Shown here piece after piece: positions 1 through 6,884 of a stretch of DNA of 10,480 bases. The position numbers were made by a program, and so were the translations under genes. The stretch lies in contig JAEMQC010000021.1 in the NCBI GenBank assembly GCA_022758985.1, forward strand, positions 1 through 10,480, given 5' to 3'. Under the pieces are notes generated by a model. The model was given only the letters and a program-made list of their open reading frames with translations, was not told the DNA's origin and did not search any database. The stretch's first letter is position 1, and the number at the start of each line of letters is the position of its first letter. The stretch comes from Campylobacteraceae bacterium (lineage in GTDB: Bacteria > Campylobacterota > Campylobacteria > Campylobacterales > UBA6016).

Positions 1-31
1 AATTTTATTTTACTTATTTTTAAGTTTTGGA

Positions 32-37
32 TATAAT
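32..37 (+). promoter_or_regulatory. Sigma70-type -10 box (TATAAT) upstream of the YeiH-family gene
   Basis: A perfect TATAAT lies about 30 bases before the chosen start codon and follows a T-rich stretch (bases 3-28). Campylobacter vegetative promoters typically pair a good -10 box with a T-rich upstream region and have no clear -35, and this site fits that pattern. Transcription would start near base 44, leaving a leader of about 25 bases that still contains the ribosome binding site. It is a sequence match only. Confidence 0.6.
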
Positions 38-55
38 AATCTTTTATAAGAAGTT

Positions 56-60
56 GGGAG
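56..60 (+). promoter_or_regulatory. Ribosome binding site GGGAG deciding the start at 69
   Basis: GGGAG ends 8 bases before the ATG at 69. It favours that start over the in-frame TTG at 27, which lies upstream of the -10 box and would add 14 residues with no plausible binding site of its own. Confidence 0.6.
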
Positions 61-68
61 TTTTATTT

Positions 69-1088
69 ATGGCGTTTTCAAAAGAGAATCGCGCAAATAC
101 GTTCAGCGGTATATGGTTTGTATCGCTATTCGCATTTGCCTCGATGTATATAGCCGATATGGGTTTCGTAAAATCCTTAGGGCTTAGTCCGCTAGTGGTA
201 GCTATAGTATTTGGTATGATATACGCAAATACCTTAAGGCACAAGCTGCCCACAGAATGGGCGCCAGGCGTAGTTTTCTCATCCAAAAATATTTTGAGAT
301 TTGCGATCGTCTTTTATGGTTTTAGAGTGACTTATCAGCAAGTTTTCGGCGTCGGCGTAGAGGCGCTTATTATAGACGCGATAATTGTGGTCGGCACTTT
401 TATTCTTGGATGGCAGCTTGGAACAAGAGTATTCGGGCTTGATAGGGACTCTTCGATGCTTATCTCTTCTGGCGCTTCTATATGCGGTGCTGCGGCGGTC
501 ATAGCTACGGACGGTACGCTAAAAAGCGAAGCTTACAAGGTTTCGATGGCTGTTGCTACGGTCGTTCTTTTCGGTACGATAGCGATGTTTATGTATCCGG
601 TTATTTTTAATGCCGGAATTTTAGGTTTTAGCGAAAAACAGTACGGGCTTTATGTAGGCGCAACCGTGCATGAAGTGGCTCAGGTGGTAGTAGCCGGCGG
701 CGCCGTAGGCCAAGTGGCCGGAGATACAGGCGTAATAGTCAAGATGACTAGGGTTATGATGCTTGCTCCTTTCCTTGTCGCTTTGGCGTTCTTCCTTTCA
801 AGAGGAGGCAAAAAAAGCGCCGAAAAAGCAAAAATAATGATCCCCTGGTTTGCCGTCTATTTTCTCATAGTCGTAGGCTTTAACTCGCTAAACCTGCTTC
901 CAAAAGCTGTGGTAGATACGATAAATACGATAGATACGTTCCTACTTACGATGGCTATGGCGGCTCTTGGTATCGAGACCAATCTAAACAAGATAAAAAA
1001 TGTAGGCATGAAGCCTATATACCTAGCGTTAACGTTGTTTGTCTGGCTTGTAGTCGGCGGCTATGCGCTCGTCAAAATATTCGCCTAA
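69..1088 (+). CDS. YeiH/UPF0324-family putative sulfate exporter, inner-membrane transporter
   Basis: This encodes a 339-residue, highly hydrophobic inner-membrane protein of the YeiH (UPF0324) family, usually annotated as 'putative sulfate exporter'. About ten membrane segments can be read along the chain. Two family-type motifs are visible: SGASICGAAAV from about residue 134, and a GATVHEVAQVVVAGG stretch with His201, Glu202 and Gln205. A conserved-looking ALGIETNL segment lies near the C-terminus. The length is normal for the family and the frame is intact. I chose the ATG at 69 because of the GGGAG at 56-60 and the TATAAT at 32-37. The substrate is not experimentally settled for most family members, so 'sulfate' is only the customary label. 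It appears to be a single-gene unit, separated from the pilus genes by an inverted repeat and a pseudogene, and I see no functional link to them. Confidence 0.9.
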   Translation: MAFSKENRANTFSGIWFVSLFAFASMYIADMGFVKSLGLSPLVVAIVFGMIYANTLRHKLPTEWAPGVVFSSKNILRFAIVFYGFRVTYQQVFGVGVEALIIDAIIVVGTFILGWQLGTRVFGLDRDSSMLISSGASICGAAAVIATDGTLKSEAYKVSMAVATVVLFGTIAMFMYPVIFNAGILGFSEKQYGLYVGATVHEVAQVVVAGGAVGQVAGDTGVIVKMTRVMMLAPFLVALAFFLSRGGKKSAEKAKIMIPWFAVYFLIVVGFNSLNLLPKAVVDTINTIDTFLLTMAMAALGIETNLNKIKNVGMKPIYLALTLFVWLVVGGYALVKIFA

Positions 1089-1109
1089 AAATTAATCTCC
1101 TTCTTTTAA

Positions 1110-1150
1110 CAAACCCGCCGATAATATTAAGTTATTTTAAAGCGGGTTTG
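1110..1150 (+). terminator. Imperfect hairpin after the transporter gene, possible terminator
   Basis: CAAACCCGC (1110-1118) and GCGGGTTTG (1142-1150) are perfect 9-base inverted arms. The 23-base AT-rich loop can partly pair again (ATAA at 1121-1124 with TTAT at 1132-1135). It lies 21 bases after the transporter stop codon. The following sequence, CTTCTTGC, is a poor U-tract, so termination efficiency is doubtful. It could also be a regulatory hairpin in the leader of the next gene. Confidence 0.4.
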
Positions 1151-1181
1151 CTTCTTGCAAAAGCATTGCTATACTCCGCTT

Positions 1182-1188
1182 AAGGAGG
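1182..1188 (+). promoter_or_regulatory. Strong ribosome binding site AAGGAGG of the thioredoxin-like pseudogene
   Basis: This is a near-perfect Shine-Dalgarno sequence 5 bases before the ATG at 1194; the ATG at 1191 would be only 2 bases away. It shows that translation once began here, and it rules out an upstream TTG at 1155. Confidence 0.65.
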
Positions 1189-1193
1189 GTATG

Positions 1194-1481
1194 ATGTTTA
1201 AAAAACTTCTTCTGCTAATTTTGTGCGTAGGGGCGCTTTGCGCGGCGAATATACAAAAAAAGCCGTACGACGACATCAAGTCGCTTGTTAAAAACGACAA
1301 AAAATATTCGGTAGTGGTGCTAGGGGTTGGATTGGTGTCCTTTTTGTAAAGCGACTACTCGGTCAGGGCGACCCCGAATATACTCTTTTTTGCTCCGCAA
1401 GGCAAGCTTCTAGAAAAAAAGGTAGTCGGTATGAACGATATAGGTTTTGTAAAAAAATTCGACTCTTTTGGAATCAAATAG
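1194..1481 (+). pseudogene. Secreted thioredoxin-like (WCPFC) protein gene, frameshifted and internally deleted
   Basis: The start is intact: MFKKLLLLILCVGALCAAN looks like a cleavable signal peptide, followed by a Trx-like N-terminal strand ending in KYSVVVLG. The open frame then runs into a TAA at 1347-1349. In the next frame, bases 1333-1356 read D-W-C-P-F-C-K-A, a thioredoxin-type CxxC active site. The original frame resumes after the stop at 1350 with SDYSVRATPNILFF, which resembles the cis-proline (TP) region and following strand of thioredoxins. It continues to a natural TAG at 1479-1481. The simplest reading is one extra base just before the Asp-Trp codons plus a deletion between the CxxC and the TP motif. 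The two motifs are about 10 codons apart here, against roughly 40 residues in ordinary thioredoxins. A working gene would have been a periplasmic disulfide reductase or isomerase-like protein. A sequencing error could explain the frameshift but not the missing segment. Confidence 0.75.
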
Positions 1482-1544
1482 TATTTTTGTCGCATTTTCA
1501 TCCCGTTTTTAAAGATAGATTTAGCTTTTTAGGGTATTTTGTTT

Positions 1545-1553
1545 TGTTATAAA
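1545..1553 (+). promoter_or_regulatory. Possible extended -10 promoter for the tad operon
   Basis: TG-T-TATAAA (TG at 1545-1546, hexamer 1548-1553) follows a T-rich stretch and resembles an extended -10 element. It is the best candidate in the short gap before the operon. It makes sense only if tadV starts at the GTG of 1569 or 1578; a start at the TTG of 1539 would place it inside the gene. There is no clear -35 and no sigma54 or sigma28 match that I can see. Confidence 0.3.
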
Positions 1554-1565
1554 AAACCAAGACAA

Positions 1566-1569
1566 AAGG
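1566..1569 (+). promoter_or_regulatory. AAGG ribosome binding site supporting the tadV start at 1578
   Basis: AAGG ends 8 bases before the GTG at 1578. The competing in-frame TTG at 1539 has AGGG at 1531-1534, only 4 bases away. The choice between the two remains open. Confidence 0.35.
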
Positions 1570-1577
1570 TGCGGGCG

Positions 1578-1997
1578 GTGGCATTTTCCTTTTTGTTTTT
1601 CGTGGTCATTGGCGGTGCAATATCCGTTATAGACTACAAAAAACATATAATTTCGGATAGATTGTCCATTCCGTCTTTTGCCATGTTGCTTCTTATAAGA
1701 TTTTGGGAAAGAGGTAACATATTTAGCGAAATAGCCGCCGTATTTATTGTTTTGGCTATTTTTTTGATACTGCTTTACTTTTTTGCCGATTTTGGTGGAG
1801 GTGATCTCAGGTTCGGCGCCCTTTGTGCGGCTCTGCTTGGAGCTCGTGATATGTTTTTGTTTTTTGTAATAGCCGGTTTGTTACATCTGTTGCTGCTACT
1901 GTTTTTAAAAACAAAAGTTGCCGGCTTTGCTCCGGCTATGTTTGCAGCAGCAGTGGTTACACATCTATTTAGCGCCAAAATATGGAGTATGCTATGA
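1578..1997 (+). CDS. tadV: TadV/CpaA-type prepilin peptidase (A24 aspartic protease family)
   Basis: This encodes a polytopic inner-membrane peptidase that would cleave the leader of Flp prepilin and the TadE/TadF-like pseudopilins. The two catalytic aspartates of the A24 family are visible. The first is Asp19, in the DYKKHIISDRLSIP segment right after the first membrane helix, equivalent to the D-x5-IPN element. The second is Asp76, in the GGGD signature at residues 73-76. With the GTG at 1578 the protein has 139 residues and starts directly at the first helix, as short TadV/CpaA proteins usually do. The in-frame TTG at 1539 would give 152 residues with a basic N-terminal extension (KKPRQKVR) and cannot be excluded. 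The N-terminal methyltransferase domain of full PilD-type enzymes is absent, as is normal for TadV. The stop codon overlaps the start of the next gene in an ATGA (1994-1997). It is the first gene of the pilus operon. Confidence 0.88.
   Translation: MAFSFLFFVVIGGAISVIDYKKHIISDRLSIPSFAMLLLIRFWERGNIFSEIAAVFIVLAIFLILLYFFADFGGGDLRFGALCAALLGARDMFLFFVIAGLLHLLLLLFLKTKVAGFAPAMFAAAVVTHLFSAKIWSML
1984..1987 (+). promoter_or_regulatory. GGAG ribosome binding site inside the end of tadV, sets the TadG start at 1994
   Basis: GGAG lies 6 bases before the ATG at 1994. It overlaps the alternative ATG at 1982, which therefore is unlikely to be the start. Together with the ATGA overlap it implies translational coupling of the two genes. 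Confidence 0.55.
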
Positions 1998-3121
1998 AAA
2001 GATGCGGTTTTATAGTTCCGTTCCTGCTCGGATTTTTGCTGACAACCGGGCTTATTATTTTGGCCGGAAGCGCTGCAGATCAGATGTATCTCAAAAACGC
2101 ATATTTTGAAGCAAAAAACCTAACTGAAAAAGCAGCCTTGGCGGCTGCCAGAAACTATCAGGAAAATAAAAATGAGCAGATGGCGATTGCGGCGGCTAGA
2201 GCCGTAAGCGTAAATAATAAAGTTTTCGGAGAAGATTTGAGCGGGCAGCTTGTATTTACTTTTGATACATGGCATACGAAAGTTACCGCTACGCTTCCTC
2301 ACTATGAGTTTAAGACGTTTTGGCTGAGGGCGCTAAATCTAAATGCGCTAAATATCGACAACGTTTATTCGTCGGCGGTTATCACCGGAAGTAGTGAAAA
2401 GATAACGCCATTTTTGATTAACAACAAAAATCTGACGGTCGGCGATACGCTCTCGCTTACGTTTGACAATGCCGGCGTAAAGGGCGTCAACTATAATCCA
2501 AACAATCTAGGCGCATTCTATCCTTTGGAGATTCCTAGAACACAGTATTATAACTATGACGGTACGACTACGTACCCTCCTAGCAACGGTAGTGTCGAAA
2601 AGACATTAAAGTATGCGGACAATATTATATTCGGCGCACAAAATACGGTTTTAACCGGGGGTATTGCCCTATTGGAAAATGACAATAACCCGGCTTTTGG
2701 AAATATAAACCAAACGCTTAACGGGCTCAGCAGTGGTTTTCCAAACTTTTTTAATAATGACACTGTGGATGCGGCCACTTTTGTCTCTTTGGCTACGCTA
2801 AAACTAAGAACAGCGGGTATTACGAGCTCGAGCGCTCTCGCCGACAATCTAAACTCCATTTTGACGTCGCTTCAGACAAAAAGCAACTGGCCGACGCCTT
2901 ATGTGGTGCCGCCTCTTGATTCAAAACCGGAGATTTATATAGCCGTCTCAAACGGTAGCAAGACGAGTACGGGACAAAATACAAATACTATAATTCAGGA
3001 GATAATAAAGGTCAGGATAGATTCGCTAATCGTTAATAAGCCTGATTCAAAAACATCCTCGACCGCCAGCGTGCAACTCAATTTTACGGTGTTATATACG
3101 CCGCCTAGACTTATAGAATAA
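1994..3121 (+). CDS. TadG-like pilus assembly protein with N-terminal TadE/TadG-type anchor
   Basis: This encodes a 375-residue protein with a short basic leader MKRCG and a hydrophobic helix at about residues 6-26. The following segment (DQMYLKNAYFEAKNLTEKAA and on through LAAARNY, residues 29-55) matches the shape of the TadE/TadG-like N-terminal domain, in which a membrane helix is followed by an amphipathic helix rich in Ala. The remainder would be periplasmic or extracellular and is rich in Asn, Ser and Thr. I do not see a von Willebrand A metal site (DxSxS) as found in many TadG proteins, so the assignment to TadG rests on the N-terminus, length and position. In Tad systems such proteins are minor subunits or assembly factors needed for fibril formation. 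It overlaps tadV by 4 bases and is followed after 10 bases by tadZ. The alternative ATG at 1982 would add four residues. Confidence 0.68.
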   Translation: MKRCGFIVPFLLGFLLTTGLIILAGSAADQMYLKNAYFEAKNLTEKAALAAARNYQENKNEQMAIAAARAVSVNNKVFGEDLSGQLVFTFDTWHTKVTATLPHYEFKTFWLRALNLNALNIDNVYSSAVITGSSEKITPFLINNKNLTVGDTLSLTFDNAGVKGVNYNPNNLGAFYPLEIPRTQYYNYDGTTTYPPSNGSVEKTLKYADNIIFGAQNTVLTGGIALLENDNNPAFGNINQTLNGLSSGFPNFFNNDTVDAATFVSLATLKLRTAGITSSSALADNLNSILTSLQTKSNWPTPYVVPPLDSKPEIYIAVSNGSKTSTGQNTNTIIQEIIKVRIDSLIVNKPDSKTSSTASVQLNFTVLYTPPRLIE

Positions 3122-3131
3122 AGGTTTTTAT

Positions 3132-4421
3132 GTGAGAGAGCTTATAGGTATTTCAAGAGAAGAGTTTGAAAAAGAGACGAAAGATAAGAAATTCAATGTC
3201 TGTGTCGTAGGCAAAGATGAGAAGATAATAGAGAGGCTAAAAAAAGATTTCGAGGGCATCTCGTCCGTCAATCTGTCGATATTTGAAGGAATAGAGTATT
3301 TCGTAGCCTATCTAGAGAGCGATAACAACAAATACAAAAATACGGTTTTTGTGCTTGTCGTAAACTCGCTTGCACAGATAGAGGCGGCGAAGGTATTTTT
3401 GAGAATTACCAATATAGTGTCGATGGTAATAGGGCCAGACAGCTATGCTTTTGCGCTTGAGGCTGGACAAAGAGGGGTCGAGGTGTATATCCCGTTTGAG
3501 CTCTACAAGCCGGAGAAGCTTTTTGAGTTTATAGCCAAAAGCGAATATGTCATCAAAAAACAAAAAAACTTTTCAAGGATTTCGGTATTTACCGGAATTA
3601 GCGGCGGGCTTGGGACTACGACGATAGCTATGAATATAGCTCATATACTCTCACAAAACCACCCTTTTAAAAATATTTTGTTTATGGATCTCTCCAGTAC
3701 GAAAGGGATTAGTAACATATTTTTTGGCATGCCAAAAGCAAATAAGAGTATAGTGGATCTATTCGGAATATCGGTGTTTGACGAGAAAAATATGTTGGAA
3801 AACGGAGCGTATAAGTACTCCCAAAACCTCTATTTTATTCCCGGTATCCAGAGGCACACCGATAGGGAGCTGGTATTTCACGACGACAAAGAACCGTTTT
3901 TTGTCGAGTTTTTGTATTTTACCAAGAAGGTATTCGATGTCGTCATCATAGATTTGGGTCTTGCGGAGGACGTAAACCTAAAGACGGCGATACAAGAGGT
4001 AGCCGACGAGATATATGTGGTAAGCGAGCTAAAAACGCCGAATATATCGATTTTGAAGACGTACGTAGAGCTGATGACAAAGGCGGGATGGAAAGATAAA
4101 GTAAAAATAGTCGTAAACAGAAGCGACTCCGCAAACGTCATAACGCCCTCAGATGCGAAACAGATCATAAGTGACGGCGGCAGCGGCGCACCCCTGTTTG
4201 ACAACATTCTCCCGAACGACTCCGAGAGTATGAGGGGTGCGTGGAATGAGGGGATGCTTCTTTATCCGCAGTACAAAAACTCCAGTTTTTATAAGGCATT
4301 GCTGGCGATGGCTAGTCAAAACTTCGAGCTGGAGGGACACAGCGGTGAAGTCAAAAAAGAGCCGCAAGCATCAGAAGGTTCGCTTATAGATAAGCTAAAA
4401 GGCATGTTTAAATGGGCCTAA
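3132..4421 (+). CDS. tadZ: TadZ/CpaE-type pilus localisation ATPase-like protein (MinD/ParA superfamily)
   Basis: This encodes a 429-residue cytoplasmic protein. Residues 20-135 form an alpha/beta domain resembling an atypical response-regulator receiver, but the segment where the phosphorylated Asp would sit reads VLVVNS (residues 74-79), so phosphorylation is unlikely. Residues 149-400 are a MinD/ParA-like P-loop domain with a strongly deviant Walker A, GISGGLGTTT (155-164), in which both usual lysines are replaced. Further motifs are LFMDLSS and the Walker B-like VVIIDLG around Asp274. TadZ/CpaE proteins mark the cell site where the Tad machine assembles and recruit other Tad proteins. The C-terminal 13 residues, SLIDKLKGMFKWA, could be an amphipathic membrane-binding helix. 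The start is GTG at 3132, with TAAAGG at 3119-3124 just upstream; the ATG overlapping it at 3130 is followed at once by a stop. The gene ends 10 bases inside tadA. Confidence 0.9.
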   Translation: MRELIGISREEFEKETKDKKFNVCVVGKDEKIIERLKKDFEGISSVNLSIFEGIEYFVAYLESDNNKYKNTVFVLVVNSLAQIEAAKVFLRITNIVSMVIGPDSYAFALEAGQRGVEVYIPFELYKPEKLFEFIAKSEYVIKKQKNFSRISVFTGISGGLGTTTIAMNIAHILSQNHPFKNILFMDLSSTKGISNIFFGMPKANKSIVDLFGISVFDEKNMLENGAYKYSQNLYFIPGIQRHTDRELVFHDDKEPFFVEFLYFTKKVFDVVIIDLGLAEDVNLKTAIQEVADEIYVVSELKTPNISILKTYVELMTKAGWKDKVKIVVNRSDSANVITPSDAKQIISDGGSGAPLFDNILPNDSESMRGAWNEGMLLYPQYKNSSFYKALLAMASQNFELEGHSGEVKKEPQASEGSLIDKLKGMFKWA

Positions 4422-5965
4422 GGGATATTATAAGCTCAAATCAGCAAGAGCAAAAAGCGTCGTCCGTCGTCTTGGATACCCCATCTTTTAAAAAACCGAC
4501 TCCGGCTGGCCGAAGCTTTGGGGATTTGAAGTTTTCGGCCGTCTATCTTTCAAAAGAGCTCAATAAAAAAGCGTACGAAATTTACGACAAGTTCGTCTCA
4601 AGGCTAAAAACGACGGAGAGCGTCTCCGTTGAGCAGTTAAGAGAGACGCTACCGTCCTTTTTGAGCGAATTTGACATCAAAGAGCTCTCGACGAGAGACG
4701 AGATAATAGAGTTTATTATCGACAATCTCAAAGGCTACGGCCCGGTAAGCTCGATATTTAGGATAGCAGGAGATGGGCTCAACGACGTCATTATCAATAC
4801 GTGCGCCCATATAGACATCATCTACAATGGAAAGACGATAAATACGCCATATTTTTTTAGGGACGAAAGAGAGCTTAGGCGTACGATAGATAAGATGCTC
4901 GCCGAAAACAACAGGAAGGTTGACGAAGCGCATCCGATAGCGTCAAGCAAGCTTAACGACGGTTCCAGGATAGAGGTGCAGATACCGCCCGTTGCGGCTA
5001 CGGGCGGAAGCTACGTGACGATTAGGAAGTTTAGAGAGATGCCGCTTCTTATCGAAACGCTTATAGACGGCGACCAGATGGATCTTAAGATGGCCTATTT
5101 TCTCATAAAAGCCATGGAGGGTAAGCTAAACGTCATAGTCTCGGGCGGTACGAGTAGCGGGAAGACTACGTTTTTAAACGCAATGACGCGGTTTATCGAC
5201 GAGAACGACCAGCTTTTGACTATCGAGGATACCAAAGAGCTAAAGCCTCAAATGCCGTGCCACTCGGTCAGGGCTTTTGAAGCGAGACCGCCGAACGAAG
5301 AAGGCAAAGGCGAGATAACTCTCGAGTATCTGCTCCGCTCCGCTCTGAGGTCTAGCCCTAGAAGGATTATAGTCGGGGAGTGTAGGGGGCCGGAAATTGT
5401 CGTTATGCTAAATGCCATGAATACGGGGCACCCTGGTTCTATGACGACCGTGCACGCCGATGATACGAAAGAGGCGGTAATCAGGATAGAGAATATGTAT
5501 TTAGAGGCTAGGCCCTCAGCGAATAGCCACTTTATCCGCCAGCAGATAGTTAGTGCGGTGGATATTATCGTGCAGCTTGTCAGGTTTCCGGATGGTTCTA
5601 GAAAAGTGCTTAAAATTAGCGAACTTGAGAAGAGAATGGAAGAGGGCGGCGTAGTGTCGCTCGCCGACATATTCGAGTTTAGACGCGAGGCTAGAGACGG
5701 GGATGAGAAAAAAATCGTAGGCTCGCACGTTGCGCTGTCGGTACCGAATAGATGTATCAAAAAGATGGAGCTTTACGGCGTAACCATGGATAAAAGGATA
5801 TTTGACGAGAACTTCCAGATAACAAAAGAGATGGTGTTGGAAGAGCTTGCGAAGTATCCGCCGTCTAGGATGTGCGGCTGGGATAGCTCCTTTTTTGAAG
5901 GAATCTACAAAAAAGACCAGGCGATTATAGACAGATGGCCGAATCTGAGGTGCCTGCTTGGTTGA
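4412..5965 (+). CDS. tadA: TadA/CpaF secretion ATPase powering pilus assembly
   Basis: This encodes a 517-residue cytoplasmic ATPase of the VirB11/GspE (type II/IV secretion NTPase) superfamily, CpaF/TadA branch. The family boxes appear in order. Walker A is GGTSSGKTT at residues 245-253 with Lys251. An acidic 'Asp box' reads LLTIEDTKEL. The Walker B region RRIIVGECRG carries Glu323. The His box GHPGSMTTVHADD has His340 and His348. The N-terminal 100 residues are the usual all-helical cap, and the region EVQIPPVAATGGSYVTIRKF precedes the P-loop as in CpaF. The length is slightly above the usual 430-480 because of a tail after residue 420 that ends in a YKKDQAIIDRWPNL-type segment. It would form a hexamer that drives Flp extrusion, and possibly retraction, through TadB/TadC. 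It starts at an ATG inside the end of tadZ and overlaps tadB by 8 bases. Confidence 0.95.
   Translation: MGLRDIISSNQQEQKASSVVLDTPSFKKPTPAGRSFGDLKFSAVYLSKELNKKAYEIYDKFVSRLKTTESVSVEQLRETLPSFLSEFDIKELSTRDEIIEFIIDNLKGYGPVSSIFRIAGDGLNDVIINTCAHIDIIYNGKTINTPYFFRDERELRRTIDKMLAENNRKVDEAHPIASSKLNDGSRIEVQIPPVAATGGSYVTIRKFREMPLLIETLIDGDQMDLKMAYFLIKAMEGKLNVIVSGGTSSGKTTFLNAMTRFIDENDQLLTIEDTKELKPQMPCHSVRAFEARPPNEEGKGEITLEYLLRSALRSSPRRIIVGECRGPEIVVMLNAMNTGHPGSMTTVHADDTKEAVIRIENMYLEARPSANSHFIRQQIVSAVDIIVQLVRFPDGSRKVLKISELEKRMEEGGVVSLADIFEFRREARDGDEKKIVGSHVALSVPNRCIKKMELYGVTMDKRIFDENFQITKEMVLEELAKYPPSRMCGWDSSFFEGIYKKDQAIIDRWPNLRCLLG
5947..5952 (+). promoter_or_regulatory. GAGGTG ribosome binding site supporting the TTG start of tadB
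   Basis: GAGGTG lies 5 bases before the TTG at 5958, within the last codons of tadA. It makes this rare start codon credible, since no ATG or GTG is present in frame nearby. Confidence 0.55.
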
Positions 5966-6884
5966 GATAGCTCTTTTAGCGGTCGCCTCGATTACGGGGG
6001 CGGTACTTCTATATCTAATAGCGCAAAACATCCAAAAATATGCGCTCGTCTACTCGATGAAAAAAGAGCTACAGACAAACAAGGCGTCGATTATCGATAC
6101 CTACAAGTACAAAGAGAGAAAACGGTTTGAGAATATAAAGATAGCGCAAAACATAGCTACCCTCCTCAAAAAAGCCGGTTTTACTATCTCCGAGTATCTA
6201 TTTTTCACCGCCGCCCTATTTTGCGCACTTATCGGGGGATTGCTCTTTTATTTTATGATAGACAACGTCATCTCGGTAATCATGGGCTTTTGCATAGGCG
6301 GGTACGCTCCGTTTTTTGTTCTCTCTATCGCCGTAAATAGACGCAGAAGGGATTTTAACCAAGCCCTCTCCTCGGCAATTTCTATGCTTGTTAGGATGAT
6401 GAGAAACGGTATAGGCTTTGAGCAGGCTCTCAAAAAGTCTGTAGATGCAAACGAGAGCAAGGTATTTCAGGAGATTATGGGAAGGTTTCTAAGGGAGAAG
6501 GATATTGTCGGCGAAGAGAAGGCTTTTGCCGCCATATACGAGATGGTCGACTCAAGCGAACTTCAGATATTTGGTATCTCCGTAGTGATAGGCAGAAGTA
6601 GCGGCGGTAAGTTCTCAAATACTCTAGAAAAGCTTGAAGAGTCTATAAACTCCCGCATTAAGCTCCAGAGAAAAGTAGATGTGGCAACCAGGGAAGCTAG
6701 CTTTGGCAGTTATCTAATTATCGTGATACTCGCACTTATATATGTGATGATGGATAATAGCTTTAACGGAAATATGAGCAAATACTTCTTTCAAACGGAC
6801 AAGGGTAAACTGGAGTTTATGGTCACTATAGTCTGGGTATCCATTGGACTTTTTCTAAATAGCATACTTACGAAGGTGCGCTGA
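5958..6884 (+). CDS. tadB: TadB inner-membrane platform protein (T2SSF/GspF-like domain)
   Basis: This encodes a 308-residue integral membrane protein. A helix at about residues 3-22 is followed by a cytoplasmic stretch, then two hydrophobic segments at about 75-120. A GspF/T2SSF-type helical domain spans about 130-245 (ISMLVRMMRNGIGFEQALKK, then FGISVVIGRSSGGKFSNTLE). Two C-terminal membrane helices follow (SYLIIVILALIYVMM and the last 20 residues). TadB pairs with TadC to form the inner-membrane platform on which the TadA ATPase acts. The start is TTG at 5958, 8 bases inside tadA, backed by GAGGTG at 5947-5952. The stop and the next start share a TGATG (6882-6886), so tadB and tadC are likely made together. 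Confidence 0.9.
   Translation: MVEIALLAVASITGAVLLYLIAQNIQKYALVYSMKKELQTNKASIIDTYKYKERKRFENIKIAQNIATLLKKAGFTISEYLFFTAALFCALIGGLLFYFMIDNVISVIMGFCIGGYAPFFVLSIAVNRRRRDFNQALSSAISMLVRMMRNGIGFEQALKKSVDANESKVFQEIMGRFLREKDIVGEEKAFAAIYEMVDSSELQIFGISVVIGRSSGGKFSNTLEKLEESINSRIKLQRKVDVATREASFGSYLIIVILALIYVMMDNSFNGNMSKYFFQTDKGKLEFMVTIVWVSIGLFLNSILTKVR

Noticed and set aside
27..68. N-terminal extension of the transporter from a TTG at 27
   Set aside because: The TTG lies before the TATAAT and has no ribosome binding site; the ATG at 69 has GGGAG at proper spacing.
1155..1349. A 64-residue small protein as an intact gene
   Set aside because: Its start is a TTG upstream of a strong AAGGAGG, and its end is the frameshifted CxxC region of a thioredoxin-like gene whose remaining part continues after the stop, so it is a pseudogene fragment.
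1347..1349. Programmed frameshift or stop recoding in the thioredoxin-like gene
   Set aside because: A shift alone would not restore the missing residues between CxxC and the TP motif, and no stimulatory structure or usual slippery site is evident.
1918..2109. Plus-strand open frame of 63 codons across the tadV/tadG junction
   Set aside because: It is out of frame with both genes, with no signal sequence or family resemblance; the ATGA overlap explains the region.
2554..2859. Minus-strand open frame of 101 codons inside the TadG-like gene
   Set aside because: It is a shadow of an intact plus-strand gene with consistent codon use and no motif of its own.
5248..6031. Two minus-strand open frames of about 170 codons opposite tadA
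   Set aside because: They overlap each other and lie antisense to the conserved ATPase core of tadA; the plus-strand motifs (Walker B, His box) explain the sequence.
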